Positions 1-13,623 are shown, counted from the stretch's first letter. The stretch is 37,001 nt of DNA from Guillardia theta CCMP2712 (GCF_000315625.1 NW_005434655.1:68622-105622); one strand, 5' to 3'. The notes: a model not told the origin generated them from the letters alone. Made by a program: numbers and translations.

Positions 1-130
1 CCTCTCCTCTCCTCTCCTCTCCTCTCCTCTCCTCTCCTCTCCTCTCCTCTCCTCTCCTCTCCTTCCTCCTCTCCTCCTCCTCTCCTCTCCTCTCCTCTCC
101 TCTCCTCTCCTCTCCTCTCCTCTCCTCTCC
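1..130. repeat. (CCTCT)n pentanucleotide microsatellite
   Basis: The window opens in a near-perfect CCTCT pentamer array, interrupted around 62-85 by CCTCCT variants and then resuming to about 130. It is pure polypyrimidine on the plus strand. The array runs off the left edge, so its full length is unknown. Confidence 0.95.
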
Positions 131-1061
131 ATCACTCTCGCCCTCCCAGCCTTCCTTTTGTATCCCCGTCCTCCATAATCTTGTTCGCCTCAGCCTCTGC
201 CTGATGAGTTTGACTAATAATGTTCAACTCACTCAAGTGATCGGACTGTCCGATCGGCGCACGAGTGACTGAGCCTGTCTGAGTCCAGCCAGCCCCCGGG
301 CCCGGATCATCGGATCCCGGCGCCGGCGATCATCGGATGATGATGCCGCCGGGCGGACGCTCATCATCGAGTCATCGGCGAGCCGCATGATCTCACAGAG
401 TCACGGGGACCCTAATGTCGGCCACGGGCAGGAGATGTTACTCCATCATCTTGCTTCCTACTCTTGATCCTCAGTACGTCCGATCTCTTAGCCCCGACGT
501 GCTCTCGAGAAGAGCCTTCACCTTGTCCAGCTTCAGCATCTTGCTGATCGCTGCCCGGCTCTTCCCGTACAACTTAGGCCGCGACCGGCCCTGTCTCACT
601 CCCGGGGCGAGGGGCGATGGAGAGGCTGAGGGATCACCGGGGAAGAGAAGGTGTGGGGAGGTCTGGGAGGAGAGGAAGGAGCAGACGAGGCAGTCGGGAA
701 CATCGCAGGGGCAGGGAGGAGAGAGCGTAGCGTGTATATGCAAGCTAACAGGAGCTTCTCTGTAACTCAAATAATGACAAGCTCCTTTTTACATCTTGCG
801 GGGGGGTACTACCTCACCGAGTGCCTCTGAGTTCAAGTGGCGCACTACTAGGACAGTTACTGGTTACTACCTGAAACCTTGTCATCATAGCATCACAAAC
901 TTGAGATATCAGGAGAGTCACAATGATTCAGACTGTTAGCGAACGCATTTGTGCAACGGGCTGGAGAGATCGGACACCCGGCTACTTCAACAAACTTGAC
1001 TCATCCTCATATAACGCTGTACGGAAACCAGACAGTAGCATACTTCGGATCGGAGGATGTT
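131..1061. other. Intergenic stretch with GC-rich palindromic island
   Basis: No convincing gene. Positions about 240-400 form a GC-rich island with short palindromes: GATCGGA-CTG-TCCGATC near 240 is a 7-bp hairpin with a 3-nt loop, and GATCATCGGAT occurs twice as a direct repeat near 305-340 around CGGCGCCG. The open frames at 415-765 and 471-770 lie antisense to each other, have low-complexity composition and no recognisable motif, so I do not call them genes. Confidence 0.5.
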
Positions 1062-1900
1062 TTACTCACCTTGCCACGCGGCGATCAGTGAGTGAACTTT
1101 CAAAATTGGAAAATCGAAGAATGCTTGTGACAAGTAGAGCGGCGGGATCTGAATACCTTTCTCGATGCAGAAAGTTTTCATGCTTTCGAGTTTTTGTTTC
1201 CACACGAGAGTTTGCATTCTTTCCGCGGCTAAATCCGTCTCGGCCCACATTTTCTTTTTTCCTCATGTTCCAAATCTCTCTCAGCTTCAATCACTCTGAG
1301 TCTCTGATATTCCAAATCTCTCTCAGCCATTCTCAGTCTTTCGCTCCATTCCTGTTGACCGCGACCCTCAGCCTGCGGTCCAGCTGTAGTCCAGAATCAT
1401 ACCTAGCACGTTTCCGGGACCCTCCTCCATGTCCCTTCCCCATGGAGGGTGAAGGCGGTTCAGGAGAAGATCACAGCGACCAGGTTTCCGACCCATCATC
1501 TTCACCTGAAGAGGAACTGGAGGCAGAGCAATACCGAGCCATCAGGCTCATGTCTTCATCACATTGGCAAAGGCTGCTACGAAATCAAACGAAGCACGAG
1601 CCCTACTGTCAACCGTCTTCATGGCACATCGAGACCGAATCTTGTTTCTCTGCATCTTTCTCGGCTATCATGCCATTTGCTTCTGGTCGTATTCGTCTTC
1701 AAGGCACCTGCAAACAATGGGTCTTGATCCGTGGCATCACGATAAATGTTTTCTTTGTCTCTGCAGTTTCCAAACAGCTTGCGTGTTGGAGTGCCCATCA
1801 TCGCAGTGACAGTCATCACACGACGTTTGAAGCCATCCTGGTCGGGTTGACCTTTGAAGCTCATACGACCGGGCACATTCGCCTGTGCATTTGAAGGCAC
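1062..1900 (-). pseudogene. Decayed or multi-exon coiled-coil reading frame
   Basis: On the minus strand, about 1357-1255 reads as a charged heptad-like helix (pieces such as RLRMAERDLEYQRLRV and IEAERDLEHEEKRK). It continues after a one-base shift in an A-rich run (about 1248-1262) as MWAETDLAAERMQTLVWKQK, and the frame stays open to a stop at 1062. The helix reads smoothly across the shift, which suggests a frameshift in a once-continuous coil rather than chance. Further upstream (1900-1619) a second minus frame of 93 codons is rich in R/K and could be an earlier exon or a separate remnant. The plus strand also has an acidic open segment from 1442 and a hydrophobic segment near 1620-1690, so strand assignment is not certain. 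Family unknown. It may be a member of a repetitive gene family or a broken gene. Confidence 0.35.
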
Positions 1901-2853
1901 CTCACAGCTTTCGGAACGTTCAGTCTGTCCTGGCGAAATTTTGCCAGGCTTTCTGAGAGCTGAGGTAGTTGCGATGGATCAAGTAGCTCGCCAGCTATGG
2001 GATCCTCCGATGCTACGCGCTTGAAGCATTTCTACCTTCTTACTCGCTATAGATCTCATTGCTCCTCCCCCCTTTCCCTTACTGAGATACTCCTCCTCCT
2101 CCTCCTGCTAGCTCCTCCTCCTCCTGCTAGCTCCTCCTCCTCCTGCTAGCTCCTCCTCCTCCTGCTAGCTCCTCCTTCTCTGACTCTTTCATGATACCTC
2201 CCGGAGTCCTTTCCTTCCAGTAAGTCTTTGGTAGCTCCTCCCTCTCTCGTTAGCTCCTACCCGGCTCTCGGTGACTCTCCGGAGTCTGATAGCTCCTCTC
2301 AAAAACTCTTGGGCCTTCCGCTCTCTCGCATATGCCATCATGATGGCTGACGCGTCAGTTGGTCGCGATAGCGTGCCTGGGAGGCCCTGAGAGGTGGCAA
2401 AGGTCTACCAGTGCCTCATACCAATGTGGCAGATGCTCAATGACAAGCGAGGAAAGGATAGGGACAGGTGACTGGCTGGAAAAGTGACCGGTGAAATGAG
2501 AAGAGACTCGAACACGAGGAATAAGAAGAAGAGAGGAGAGATAAGGGGAGTGAGGCGAGGCGAGTCGAGAAGATGACAAGTACGGAGTGAACCGCAGAAT
2601 GTTCTAGGAGGGCAGAGCAGACAGAGCAGGCAGGAAGTTAGACTGAGGCAGCGGCTGCTCCCGAGTTGTCAACGTGACTGCCAGGGAGAGAGATGTGGTA
2701 TAGGAATCAACTCAGGAAGCTATGGGAGAAGGTTACAGGCGTGAGAGGGGCACGAATAAATTGCAAGTATCAGTGTACTGTTGACCATCACTGTAAACAG
2801 TACATAATAACACAAGCACTAGTACATGATGTCATCAGTGGACATCTCATACG
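1901..2853. other. Intergenic, no gene seen
   Basis: Contains the 19-bp tandem array described separately. After it come scattered GCTCCTC/AGCTCC words (2160-2310) and the 3' flank of the transporter. The short minus frame at 2355-2579 has no coding signature. Confidence 0.5.
2091..2176. repeat. 19-bp minisatellite with GCTAGC core
   Basis: About four tandem copies of GCTAGCTCCTCCTCCTCCT. Each unit joins a CTC/TCC tract to the palindrome GCTAGC. Decayed copies (GTAGCTCC, TTAGCTCC) continue downstream to about 2300, suggesting the array was once longer. Confidence 0.85.
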
Positions 2854-5792
2854 TTAAGCCGAGCCGACCGCCATAGAAAACTGTTCAGGAGCCACTCCCA
2901 TCTGAAACTCAGGCTGAGGGAGGAGCTGGACCGCCGGCGCACCCGAGGGAGCCTGCTGGGAGGGTTGCCGGGAAGAAAACTGGGACGGGTACTGGCCCGA
3001 GTACGGCGAGTAATGGGGAGAAACCGCCTGGGGTGAGGAAATAGGCTTTGCGGGGCCATGGAACTCCATGACATGATTGTAGTCCATCATTTCACGGTGA
3101 GGCTTGTCGGCGGGGACGTGCTTGCCTCTGTACGGGGCAGGGGCATCCTCATCATGGACCTCCACCTGAGACTCCACCTGCAGGTCGAGCTGAGAGATGA
3201 CAAAGGGGTACATGATGAGACAGGCGAAGAAGTCCTCGAAGGCTGACCCGTAGACCTTGTAAGCAAGCCTTGCTTGCAACCTCGTTGCGGTCAGATGAGC
3301 GGCGAAGAAAATGTACATGGTCCATCCCACGTAGGCAGCGTTGGTGGTGCCGACCTCTCCGATCATGCAACCGATCCATGTGATGAAGAGCATGCCTGTG
3401 ATAGCCGTGTGCACGATCGCCACGTTGTTGTAGAACTTGTGGTGGACCTTGTGGATGGTGATGAAGGGAGCGAAGATAGAGATCACGAGAGATCTGATCC
3501 GCCTCTGCAGCCCTGGCTCGAGCTCAGATGGGATGCCTGCTGGTTGGAAGCCATCAGCCCAGTCGAAGAGCCCGACGATGAAGCGAGTCGACGAGTGAAT
3601 GTCCTCTTCCATCATGTCGTACTTGCACGCTCTCAGCAACGCCGTGCACATGAGGCAGATGGCGATGGTGAGCGGGAGACCAGAGCAGATGGAGACGGCC
3701 CTCAGCGCTGTGAGAGCATCCGATCCTCCCGCATAGAGGATGGCAGTAGCGCACGCTCCCTCTGTGATGGCCCAGTAGACGCGCTGAAGGACCGGAGGAT
3801 GCGCCATACCTCCTGCAGAGAGGATGTCGTCGACGTAAGAGCCTGAATCAGACGAGGTCACGAAGTAGAGGACAACGCCGATGACGGAGATGAGCTTGAG
3901 ATACGTTGCGATGCCTTTGCCATACGGCTCCATAACATCGAAAAAGACATCGTCGGGGTTTCTGCAGGGAAGCGCATAGTATCCAACCTCAGCGAGCTTC
4001 CTGGCGGCAACAGACTGAGGCTGACCATCGCCTGCAAGCATGTCAAACGTTTACCAACCTGTCCAGAAACAAGACTTACTGTAGCCCATCGCCGTGCAGT
4101 TGACCATCCCCGTCTTCCATATCTGCTCATAATTCGTAGTCTTTGGATCCAAAAGAGAAAGCTCGGCCACCCTCTCCATCTTGATACCGAGAGATCCCAT
4201 GACGACTAAGAAGAAGAAGCTGTAAAAGATAGGGGCTGCAATCGCTCCCATGAAGATCTGACGCAAGGTCCTGCCTCGCGAGATGGTCGCAACGAACATG
4301 CCGACAAAGGGGGCCCATGAGATCCACCAGCCCCAGTAGAAGATGGTCCACCATCCGATCCAATTGGAGCTTTGTGACCCAAACGCAGTGTCGGGTTCCG
4401 TCAGAGGGCGTCCGATGGCTTTGGTCACGGTATCGTAGAGCTTGTTGGAGCCTGAGTCCCAGAGCTTGTTATCTCCGTTGTTTCTGAACTCAAAGTTGAG
4501 CTGAGGCCATGTATCGCACTCGAACCCGACTTGAATCACGTAAGTGATGTAGTGACCCAGAGACTGCACGTAGGAGTTCAACAAGAACCAGGTGTCGTCG
4601 GTCAACAGGAGCATCACGAGCAACATGTTGCCCAGACCGAAGGCAACCAGGGAGAGAGCCTTGATTCCGTGGTTGAGCCCCGTGACGACCGAGACTGTCG
4701 CAATCAGGGTGATGATCCAGATGGCTCCAACTATTGAAAGCATCAATGCACCAGCAAATGTTCTTGTCGGCATGTCAAACTTACCTTGCCAAACCCTGGC
4801 AGTGTGCGAGCCATCGTTGGTGGGAATGTCGCTGACGCAATCAATCCCTCCACCGCAGTCTATTCTCCGAAGGCCGTGGACCATCGTCATGACACCAAAC
4901 CCAAGGGAGGTGCAGACACCAAAGGTGGTACAGGCCATGGCGACAGAGTCAATGATGTCGCCAACAAAGCCATCGATCACATGCCCAACGAGGGGGAAGA
5001 AAGCTTGACGCACTGCAACAAACAACTTGTCAGGATAACATGAAAGCGCTACAAGTGCGACAGGTTCTCACATGTCAACGGCCTATCCCATCGGAAGGCG
5101 ACAAAGCCGAGGACCATCGCAACGATGATGTAGCAAGCCCACGCGTGGATGCCCCAATGGTAGAGGGTGATGAAGATCGCCTGCTGGGCTCGCTGGTCGT
5201 CGTTCAACCACCCGGGCTTGTACAAGACGTTGTAGTAAGAAGCTCTGTAATAAGTAAGAGGCTCTCGCACGCCATAGAAGTAGAAGCCAACGGCTATGCC
5301 ACTGCAAAAGAGCATGACGAACCAAGAGAAGTCGCTGAACGCGGGCTTCTCATCATCCTTCCCGAGCTTGATGTTTCCGTACTTGGAGAAGGCGATGTAC
5401 ACCACGAAGACGCACCAAATATCTTGTGTGAAGATGTAAAACCACGTGAAGTTCTGCGTGATCCAAGGTTGCCACGTGTTGTTGAACTCAAGGAGAGCAA
5501 CGTTGATTCCCTGTGCGTTGTCTTGAGCCGTCAAGACTACGATGATGAACACCCACAGGATCACTGACGCTAACAGGGAAACGACCCAGTTGAATCTCAG
5601 CAGTGGGAAGTCTCCAACATTGATGGCCACCCATCGGCTGGGCCTCACGTACTGGAGCAGGTTCTCCTCCAGGTTGAAGTCTACGATGGGCTGAGTGTGC
5701 TTCTCGCGGGGGTTCAGGGGGATGACGGGGAGCTTCCCGCCCATCGCAGCGAGCGATTCCGGCTTCTGGATGTCCTCGAGATCGGTAGCCAT
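2854..5792 (-). CDS. BCCT-family transporter (betaine/choline/carnitine type)
   Basis: Multipass plasma-membrane carrier of the BCCT family, which move trimethylammonium or sulfonium solutes (betaine, choline, carnitine, DMSP). The exact substrate is not readable here. Exons are 5792-5072, 5012-4080 and 4031-2854; introns of 59 and 48 nt have GT-AG ends and consistent phases, giving 943 aa from ATG 5792 to TAA 2854. Hallmarks: FCSGIAVGFYFYGVREP (about 162-178), the HWGIHAW segment (212-218), RPLTLRQAFFPLVG across the first junction, the Trp-rich signature WWTIFYWGWWISWAPFVGMF (about 461-480) and SSDSGS (about 611-616). The 2-3 hydrophobic segments near 66-236 and many later ones fit a 12-helix core. 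It is longer than typical bacterial members (roughly 500-700 aa) because of an about 60-residue cytosolic N-terminus, a long loop around 400-450 and a P/S/Q-rich tail of about 100 residues. Likely an osmolyte importer. Confidence 0.93.
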
Positions 5793-7135
5793 GGTCTCCT
5801 GTCACCTCGAGCTTGGCAGGGATGAAGGAGCAGCGAGCAAGTCCAGCTTGCGGCGACGCTCACTGTTATTATCCTTCCGCCCCACCCCTCTAAACAAGCT
5901 TGTATCTTTGCTTCCCAATCAGTACTACGGTACTTGACCAGTGGTATCGTGACCTCTACCCCTCCTTTTGACGAGGCTCAGACCCTACCTTTCGGGGGGA
6001 AGCTAACCTCCCGCTTCACCACCCCCTCTTCATCCTTGGATCTCGACAATGAACGTGCCTTCTCCCCCATTTGAATTGCAGCCACACGATCCCTGCACCG
6101 CTCGGTGTAAATGTCAGATGAAACGTTGGGGTTTGGCACTCGCATACTCGAAAGGGATCGATTTCGAGACAGTACTTCTGTTTGACCACTTAGACTACCT
6201 CAAGTCCAGTTTGACCACACTTTGACCAACGATGGTCAACCATCTGGCGGAAACAAGCCTAGAAGGTCAAACTTCCGAAGTTGCCCGTCACTTTCAGCAC
6301 GGTTGGGCCCTCACGGTCTTTACTACTCAAAGTTAAGTTCAAGTTACGGCTGGTGGCAACTTACCGGAAAAAAAAAAACTGGGCATGAGGTTGGGAAGTT
6401 TTTGTTGTGAGTTTTCAGTAGTGATTTTTAACTTAACTTTGAGTAAAAGGACAATCATCAGCCTGAACCTGGAAAGTTCTCGCCGTGACCGTTTGGCCGG
6501 CCCTGAGGCTGTGCGACCACCGATTGTCCTCGAACTGCTTTTTTAACTTAACTTTTGAGTAAAAAAACCGTGGCACGGTACGGTGAATAAACTTGAAAGT
6601 TCCCGGCGGCCGCCGAGTCAGCCGGGCTCGGACAGCCTGTGAGTCCCGGAGTTCCGGACCGCCGTCGGTCTGAACTCAGGCTCGGAGGGCCCGGCGCGCC
6701 CGGCGCGTGACGGAGCACCGTGGCACAAGTTTGTTACTGTTACTCGGACTTGTACTGTGTCAAAGTAATGCCAGATATCATACGACCTTAATTACCGTAC
6801 AGCAGTAAGACAGTTTTTGCTCAAGACCGAGTTTAATCTGGCATTGCACTGCGGCACAAAGTTCGCCGGACCGTAGGCTCAGTGCCACCGCACGGTCACC
6901 GGGTGAGGAGCATATGAGAGATAGACCGTTCTGTATGCTAGGATGCCAGAAACCCGGCAAGCATCCAGACATGAGAGGACCAGGCTTAGCAAGACGGCTA
7001 GGAAGGCCTCCTCTTCGGAGTCGCCGGGCCGCCGTCCCGGCGGCGGCCCGCGGCGCCGGGCGCGGCGCGTGACTGAGGCGTCACATGATACTAATAAGTG
7101 AAATACCAAAGCCCACATCCCCCAACTTACCCAGG
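5793..7135. other. Divergent intergenic region between transporter and kanadaptin-like gene
   Basis: Holds the 5' flanks of two divergent genes. Near the transporter (5940-6030) are CTACCCCT, ACCCTACC and CCACCCCC words like those upstream of other genes in the window. The middle has an inverted-repeat cluster (separate entry). About 6590-6720 and 7010-7080 are GC-rich islands full of CCGG/CGGCGCC words. No ORF here has a coding signature. In-frame ATG 7085 could extend the next gene by 17 codons. Confidence 0.6.
6322..6562. repeat. Three-copy inverted/direct repeat, MITE-like
   Basis: ACTCAAAGTTAAGTT near 6325 is the reverse complement of AACTTAACTTTGAGT near 6430. A third, nearly identical copy (AACTTAACTTTTGAGT) lies near 6545. 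Similarity extends weakly past the 15-bp cores: accompanying A-runs, CCGTG and GAAAGTTCYCG words. Arms about 90 and 205 bp apart could pair as a hairpin. This could be a small non-autonomous element or a paired regulatory repeat. No target-site duplication was identified. Confidence 0.6.
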
Positions 7136-8369
7136 ATGGAAATGGCAGGAGAGAGCGGAGACGGAGGGGAAGAAGGAGCGGGAGGGGAGAGAGGAGGGCA
7201 GGAGCCCATCACAACCCAGACCGTGGATCACGATGATGGCTTCAAGAAGCCCTCCCTCCCTACAGCTCACTTTGCCATGCCGCCACCTCCCTCCCATCCG
7301 AAGGGTGAAGCGTCCTCGGAGTCAGCAGCAGGACAGGCACCAGGAGGTTCAGGGGGCTATGAGAAGCCGCCATGGGCGGGAGTCCCACCAGCAGACAAGT
7401 TTCCTTACTTCCTCGAGGTCCTGAAGAACGGAACCATTGTTGAGAAGATCGACTTGCAGAACAAAGACGCGTTCCTGGTCGGCAGGAACGCAGACGTGTG
7501 CGATGTTGTGCTGGACCACCCTTCCATCTCTCGACAGCATGCTGTGATCCAGCTCAAGGAAGATGGAGAAGCGTTCATATACGACATGAGCACTCACGGG
7601 ACGAGGATCAACAAGAAGCAGCTGAAGACGCAGGTGTATGCCAAGATCGGGGTAGGAGACGTGATGCAGTTCGGACAAGTGAGTTTGTGTGTGCGATGCA
7701 GAGGATCTTTTTGCAGTCAGCTGACATGAGAGCTAGTCAAGTAGGCACTTGATCTTCAATGGGCCTGAGCATCTCATCAAGGTTTTGCAGTGAAGAGTCG
7801 ATAGCGCTCTGACTCTGCTGCAGTCGGTGGAAGGCGGGTGGGGATACAAGAAGCGTCCGCAGGAACAAGCACCTTCACAGCCTCCTCCTCCTAGGAAACC
7901 AGTGGCAAAGTTGCTTCCTAAGTTGACTGAAGATGGTGGACCGCACGCGCTGTTCAAGCGGCAGGATGAAGGAGCATCTTGGTACGTTAGCAGCACAGAG
8001 TTGAGATGACATTGAGTTTCTGCCAGGGGGTTTGGGGATGATGCGGAGGAGGAGGAGGAGGAGGAGACGTCAGATGTCATCGAAGAAGCGCGACAGCTGA
8101 AGGAGAGTGGTCAGCTCACAGAGAAACAAGAGCAAGTGCTTGAGAAACTTGAGAAGAAACTCCTGAAGATCAGCAACATTCGTGACGAAATCAAGAAGAT
8201 CAAAAAGAAAGAAGATGGTGGCGATGAGCTGACAGCGGGACAGGTTGAAACAGCAGATAGATGCGTATGATGATGATGATGAACAAGAACAAGAAGAAGA
8301 AGAAAATGATGATGAAGAAGAAGATGAAGATGATGATGAAGAAGATGAAGATGAAGATGATGATAATTA

Positions 8370-8401
<32 letters not shown>

Positions 8402-10437
8402 ACGATGATGATATTGTCCAACAGGTGAATGCGATTCAAAGAGGAGAAGAAAGAATCAAGAAGATAGAAGAAGACATGGTGCCGATGGAAGAAAACCTCT
8501 CAGGTCTTTCGAATTTGCAGAGCTGAACAGTCTTGACTGAGAAGTCTGAAATTTTCTTCAGAGCTTTTGAGGCAACTCAAAGGAATTTCAAATCCCTCCA
8601 AGACGAAGTCGTCTCGCCATGCCAAGCACTCGAGCGACGAAGAAGACTTGGACTCGGACGACGATGAGTTCTACGACAGTGAGAGGAGGAAGAGGGGATG
8701 GGATGGGATGGGAGGGGAGGAGAGGGGGCTGCTGATGTCAACTGGTAGGAACGAAGTTGAAGAAAAAATCCTTGTCGAACAAGGAGCAACCTCAGAACAT
8801 CAAGGTTTTTCTGATCTCTCCTCTCCCCACTCACTCACTCCCTTCCTCTAGACCTTGCAGGAGAGGAAAGTCGTCGTCGAAAAGGAGTTGAAGGAGTTGA
8901 AGGCAAGGATCTCAAACTCCCCCTCCTCCCCCTTTACCCTAAACCTCGCCCCTCCTCCATCTTCCTCCCTCCCTCCCTCCCTCCCTCCCTCCCTCCCTCC
9001 CTCCCTCCCTCCCTCTCCCTCTCCCTCTCTCGCTCTCTCCGTCATGTTTTTACCTCCTTTCCCTCACGCTGTTCGTTTCTCTCGTGGTGTAGGAGGAGAT
9101 GAGCCGCGCGGAGAAAGCAGAAGGCGACGGGGCCGGGGAGGAAGAAGACAGTTTGGACTCCTACCTGCATGTGCTCACTGGAGCCTGTAGAGACTTGCCG
9201 GGCAATGACGATCATTCGCAGGACATGAACAAGAAGCAGAAGGCGGCAGAGCGGGCGAGCAAGGTCAGGAAGATCAAGGAGCTGGAGGCAGAGACGGTCA
9301 AGATAGACAAGCTTGTCAAGATCTTGACTCCGGCCATCTCGATCTCCGCTCCCCTCAAGGCAGCAGCTTCGGTACTCCTTTCTGCTGTTCGACCTGCTGC
9401 TACTTCTGCTGCTGTTCCTCCTCTCTTCCTCCTCCTCCTCCTCCTCCTCCTCCCGTCCCCTGCCTTCGCCTCCCCTGCCTCCTCTCTCCCTCTTTCCTGC
9501 TGAAACTTTCTTGAAGGCATTCAAGTTCAAATCTTCCACCGTCACTGCTCCTCGCCCTCCCTCGGCTGCTGTCCCCGCGCTCTCGGTTGATTCCAGCGCG
9601 AAGAAGGTCGAGGAAGAGAAGAAGAGCCCAGCAAAGGCTCCAGCAGAGGCCAAGGAGGAGAAAATACCTCCTCCTCCTCCTCCTCCTTCTCATGTCAAGA
9701 CTGCTGAAGCCCCGCCCCCTCACGCCCCGCCCTCCTCCGGGGAGGAGGCCGCGGCGATGCCTACGGAGAACGGCAGTGGTGGGAAGAGAAAGGAGGCTGA
9801 GCAGCCTCAAGCTCAAGACCCTCCTGCCAAGAAACTTCGCCCGCAGCAGCAAGCCGAGGAGCCGACCAAGAACCCCGAGGTTCTCCTTCAACCGCCCTGC
9901 TCTCTTCTGCTGACCCTTACCCTTCTCCAGGTCCCAAGCTTCGTAGACTTCCAGCGCGGAGGACTGTACGTTTCCACTTCCTTTCCCCTTCCTCCTCTTT
10001 CTTCATCTTCCCCTTCCTGGTCTCCCTCCCCTCCCCTTTCCTCTCCTCCCTTCTCCTGCCTCCTTTCCATTCTCACTTCCCGCTTCCATCCACATAATTC
10101 TCCTTCTCCCCCCTCCCCTTCTTCCTGTCCGTACTTGAATGTCGCGCAATGACGGGGTGGGCGCAGGTACCGAGCCAAGACGAAGGAGGGAGACAAGAAG
10201 GAGACTCAGGCGGTAGTAGTCGCGCTCGACCGTCTCCTCTCTAGCTCAAGACTGTCTGTAGGTGGAGATGGCTGAGCCGCCCAAGTCGAGCATGCCGGAG
10301 TACGTGGAGGAGGAAGACGCCTCGTGGGTCCCTCCTATGGGACAGACTGGTCCTGCATGCTCCTGCTCTTGCGCTCGCCGTGACGAGACCATACAGGCGA
10401 CGGGCGCACTTCCTTGAACGAGAAGTTCGGATACTGA
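7136..10437 (+). CDS. Kanadaptin-like (SLC4A1AP family) FHA-domain protein, 14 exons
   Basis: Kanadaptin-family proteins have an N-terminal FHA phosphothreonine-binding domain, acidic/coiled-coil middle and a conserved C-terminal peptide; they are mostly nuclear. Exons: 7136-7678, 7737-7781, 7824-7981, 8027-8243, 8425-8503, 8562-8678, 8749-8804, 8861-8902, 9093-9371, 9517-9879, 9931-9965, 10167-10212, 10262-10349, 10397-10437. All phases agree and give 702 aa (719 if ATG 7085 is used). FHA features: GR (about 116-117), SISRQH (about 130-135), STHGTRIN. Family landmarks line up across junctions: WGFGDDAEEE, LTAGQ joined to VNAIQRGEERI, DDDEFYDRTKLKKK, EEDSLDSYLHVL, ASWVPPMGQTG joined to DGRTSLNEKFGY-stop. 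The last matches my recollection of the animal C-terminus. One intron (8903-9092) uses a GC donor. Start 7136 was chosen because upstream codons lack coding character. Confidence 0.9.
8244..8424 (+). repeat. Intronic (GAT)n/(GAA)n tract
   Basis: This 181-nt intron of the kanadaptin-like gene is mostly GAT and GAA triplets (8266-8410). One frame reads as an Asp/Glu-rich polypeptide, but using it breaks the conserved LTAGQ-to-VNAIQRGEE join and shifts the frame. A GTTGAA donor and CCAACAG acceptor flank it. Confidence 0.75.
8961..9030 (+). repeat. Intronic (CCCT)n microsatellite
   Basis: CCTC/CCCT tetramer run followed by CTCCCT hexamers inside the 190-nt GC-AG intron of the kanadaptin-like gene. 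The pyrimidine strand is the sense strand. Confidence 0.9.
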
Positions 10438-10906
10438 GATGCAGACGAGGTCGCGAGGCGCTGGAGGAGTGGCTAGGGTAGAGGACAAAGGGGAAGAGAG
10501 TAAGAGAGCATGAGGAGGAGGAGGAGGAGGAGGAGGAGGAGGAGGAGGAGGAGGAAGAGGAGGAGGAGTGAACAAACGGGTCAGGTATAAGCATTCACTA
10601 GGTTCACATCACTCACTAACTTAATAAAGCTTTCACCTGCAGCATTGCCATCAGCATTCGAAGAAGCGACATCTATCAGATGGGCGGGAGGGAGGAGAGG
10701 GAGAGGAAGGAGCATTGAGCGGCTGTGTGCGCATGTAAACTAACAAGAGGCTCATAGACTGGAGCCCCTTGCACTCTCTACGCGATGATATCGCATGTTT
10801 GTCTTCGAGAGACGCGCACGGGTGGTCACGTCCCTCGCTTTTGACATGCTTTCCCAGCTCCTCCCCTCACGTTTCTCAGCTCGCTGCCTCGATGTTTCTC
10901 ACCTCA
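10438..10906. other. Convergent 3' region with (GAG)n tract
   Basis: Lies between the stop codons of the plus-strand kanadaptin-like gene and the minus-strand ASL gene. A (GAG)n run occupies about 10511-10569. AATAAA occurs near 10623 on the plus strand and might serve polyadenylation of the upstream gene. No gene seen. Confidence 0.6.
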
Positions 10907-13316
<2,410 letters not shown>

Positions 13317-13623
13317 AGTTATAAGATTTGGTCATCATAAAATATTTTAGAAATTATTCTGTACCGATTTATATTTCTTTGCACCCTCTTGCATTTCAAA
13401 AACAATATAGAAACTTCCCTGTTGTACATCTCAAAAATTGACTATTTTCATCATACCACCAAGTTTTGCAATTGTACCAATTTATACAATTTAAATATTT
13501 TTATGACATTGATTCTGGAACAAGCGGGCTGTATGAGGGCAGGTATGAGGGTACATGCCAAAGTGCTGTATGAGGGCTGAAAGAAACGACCCCGACCGAA
13601 ACCAGTGAGCCCGGTGCTGCGCA
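13317..13623. other. AT-rich divergent intergenic region
   Basis: About 13325-13510 is clearly AT-rich against its surroundings (AAATATTT, TTTAAATATTTTTATG) and separates two divergent genes. TGTATGAGGGC recurs near 13530 and 13568 with GGTATGAGGG between. Probably promoter DNA for ASL and the next gene. No ORF of note. Confidence 0.55.

Noticed and set aside
923-1894. 323-codon plus-strand ORF
   Set aside because: Long pyrimidine-rich stretches and no family motif; the minus strand over 1062-1357 reads better as a coiled coil. The acidic part after 1442 remains possible but unproven.
2091-2176. CRISPR-like array
   Set aside because: Units are contiguous 19-bp repeats without unique spacers, in a eukaryotic context.
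8245-8526. Acidic 93-codon ORF as a separate gene
   Set aside because: Mostly intronic GAT/GAA repeat; only its last part (from 8425) is a true exon of the kanadaptin-like gene.
9042-9653. 203-codon minus ORF opposite the kanadaptin-like gene
   Set aside because: Contains Glu/Arg/Ser runs that are the reverse of intronic pyrimidine tracts; opposed by a complete, phase-consistent gene model.
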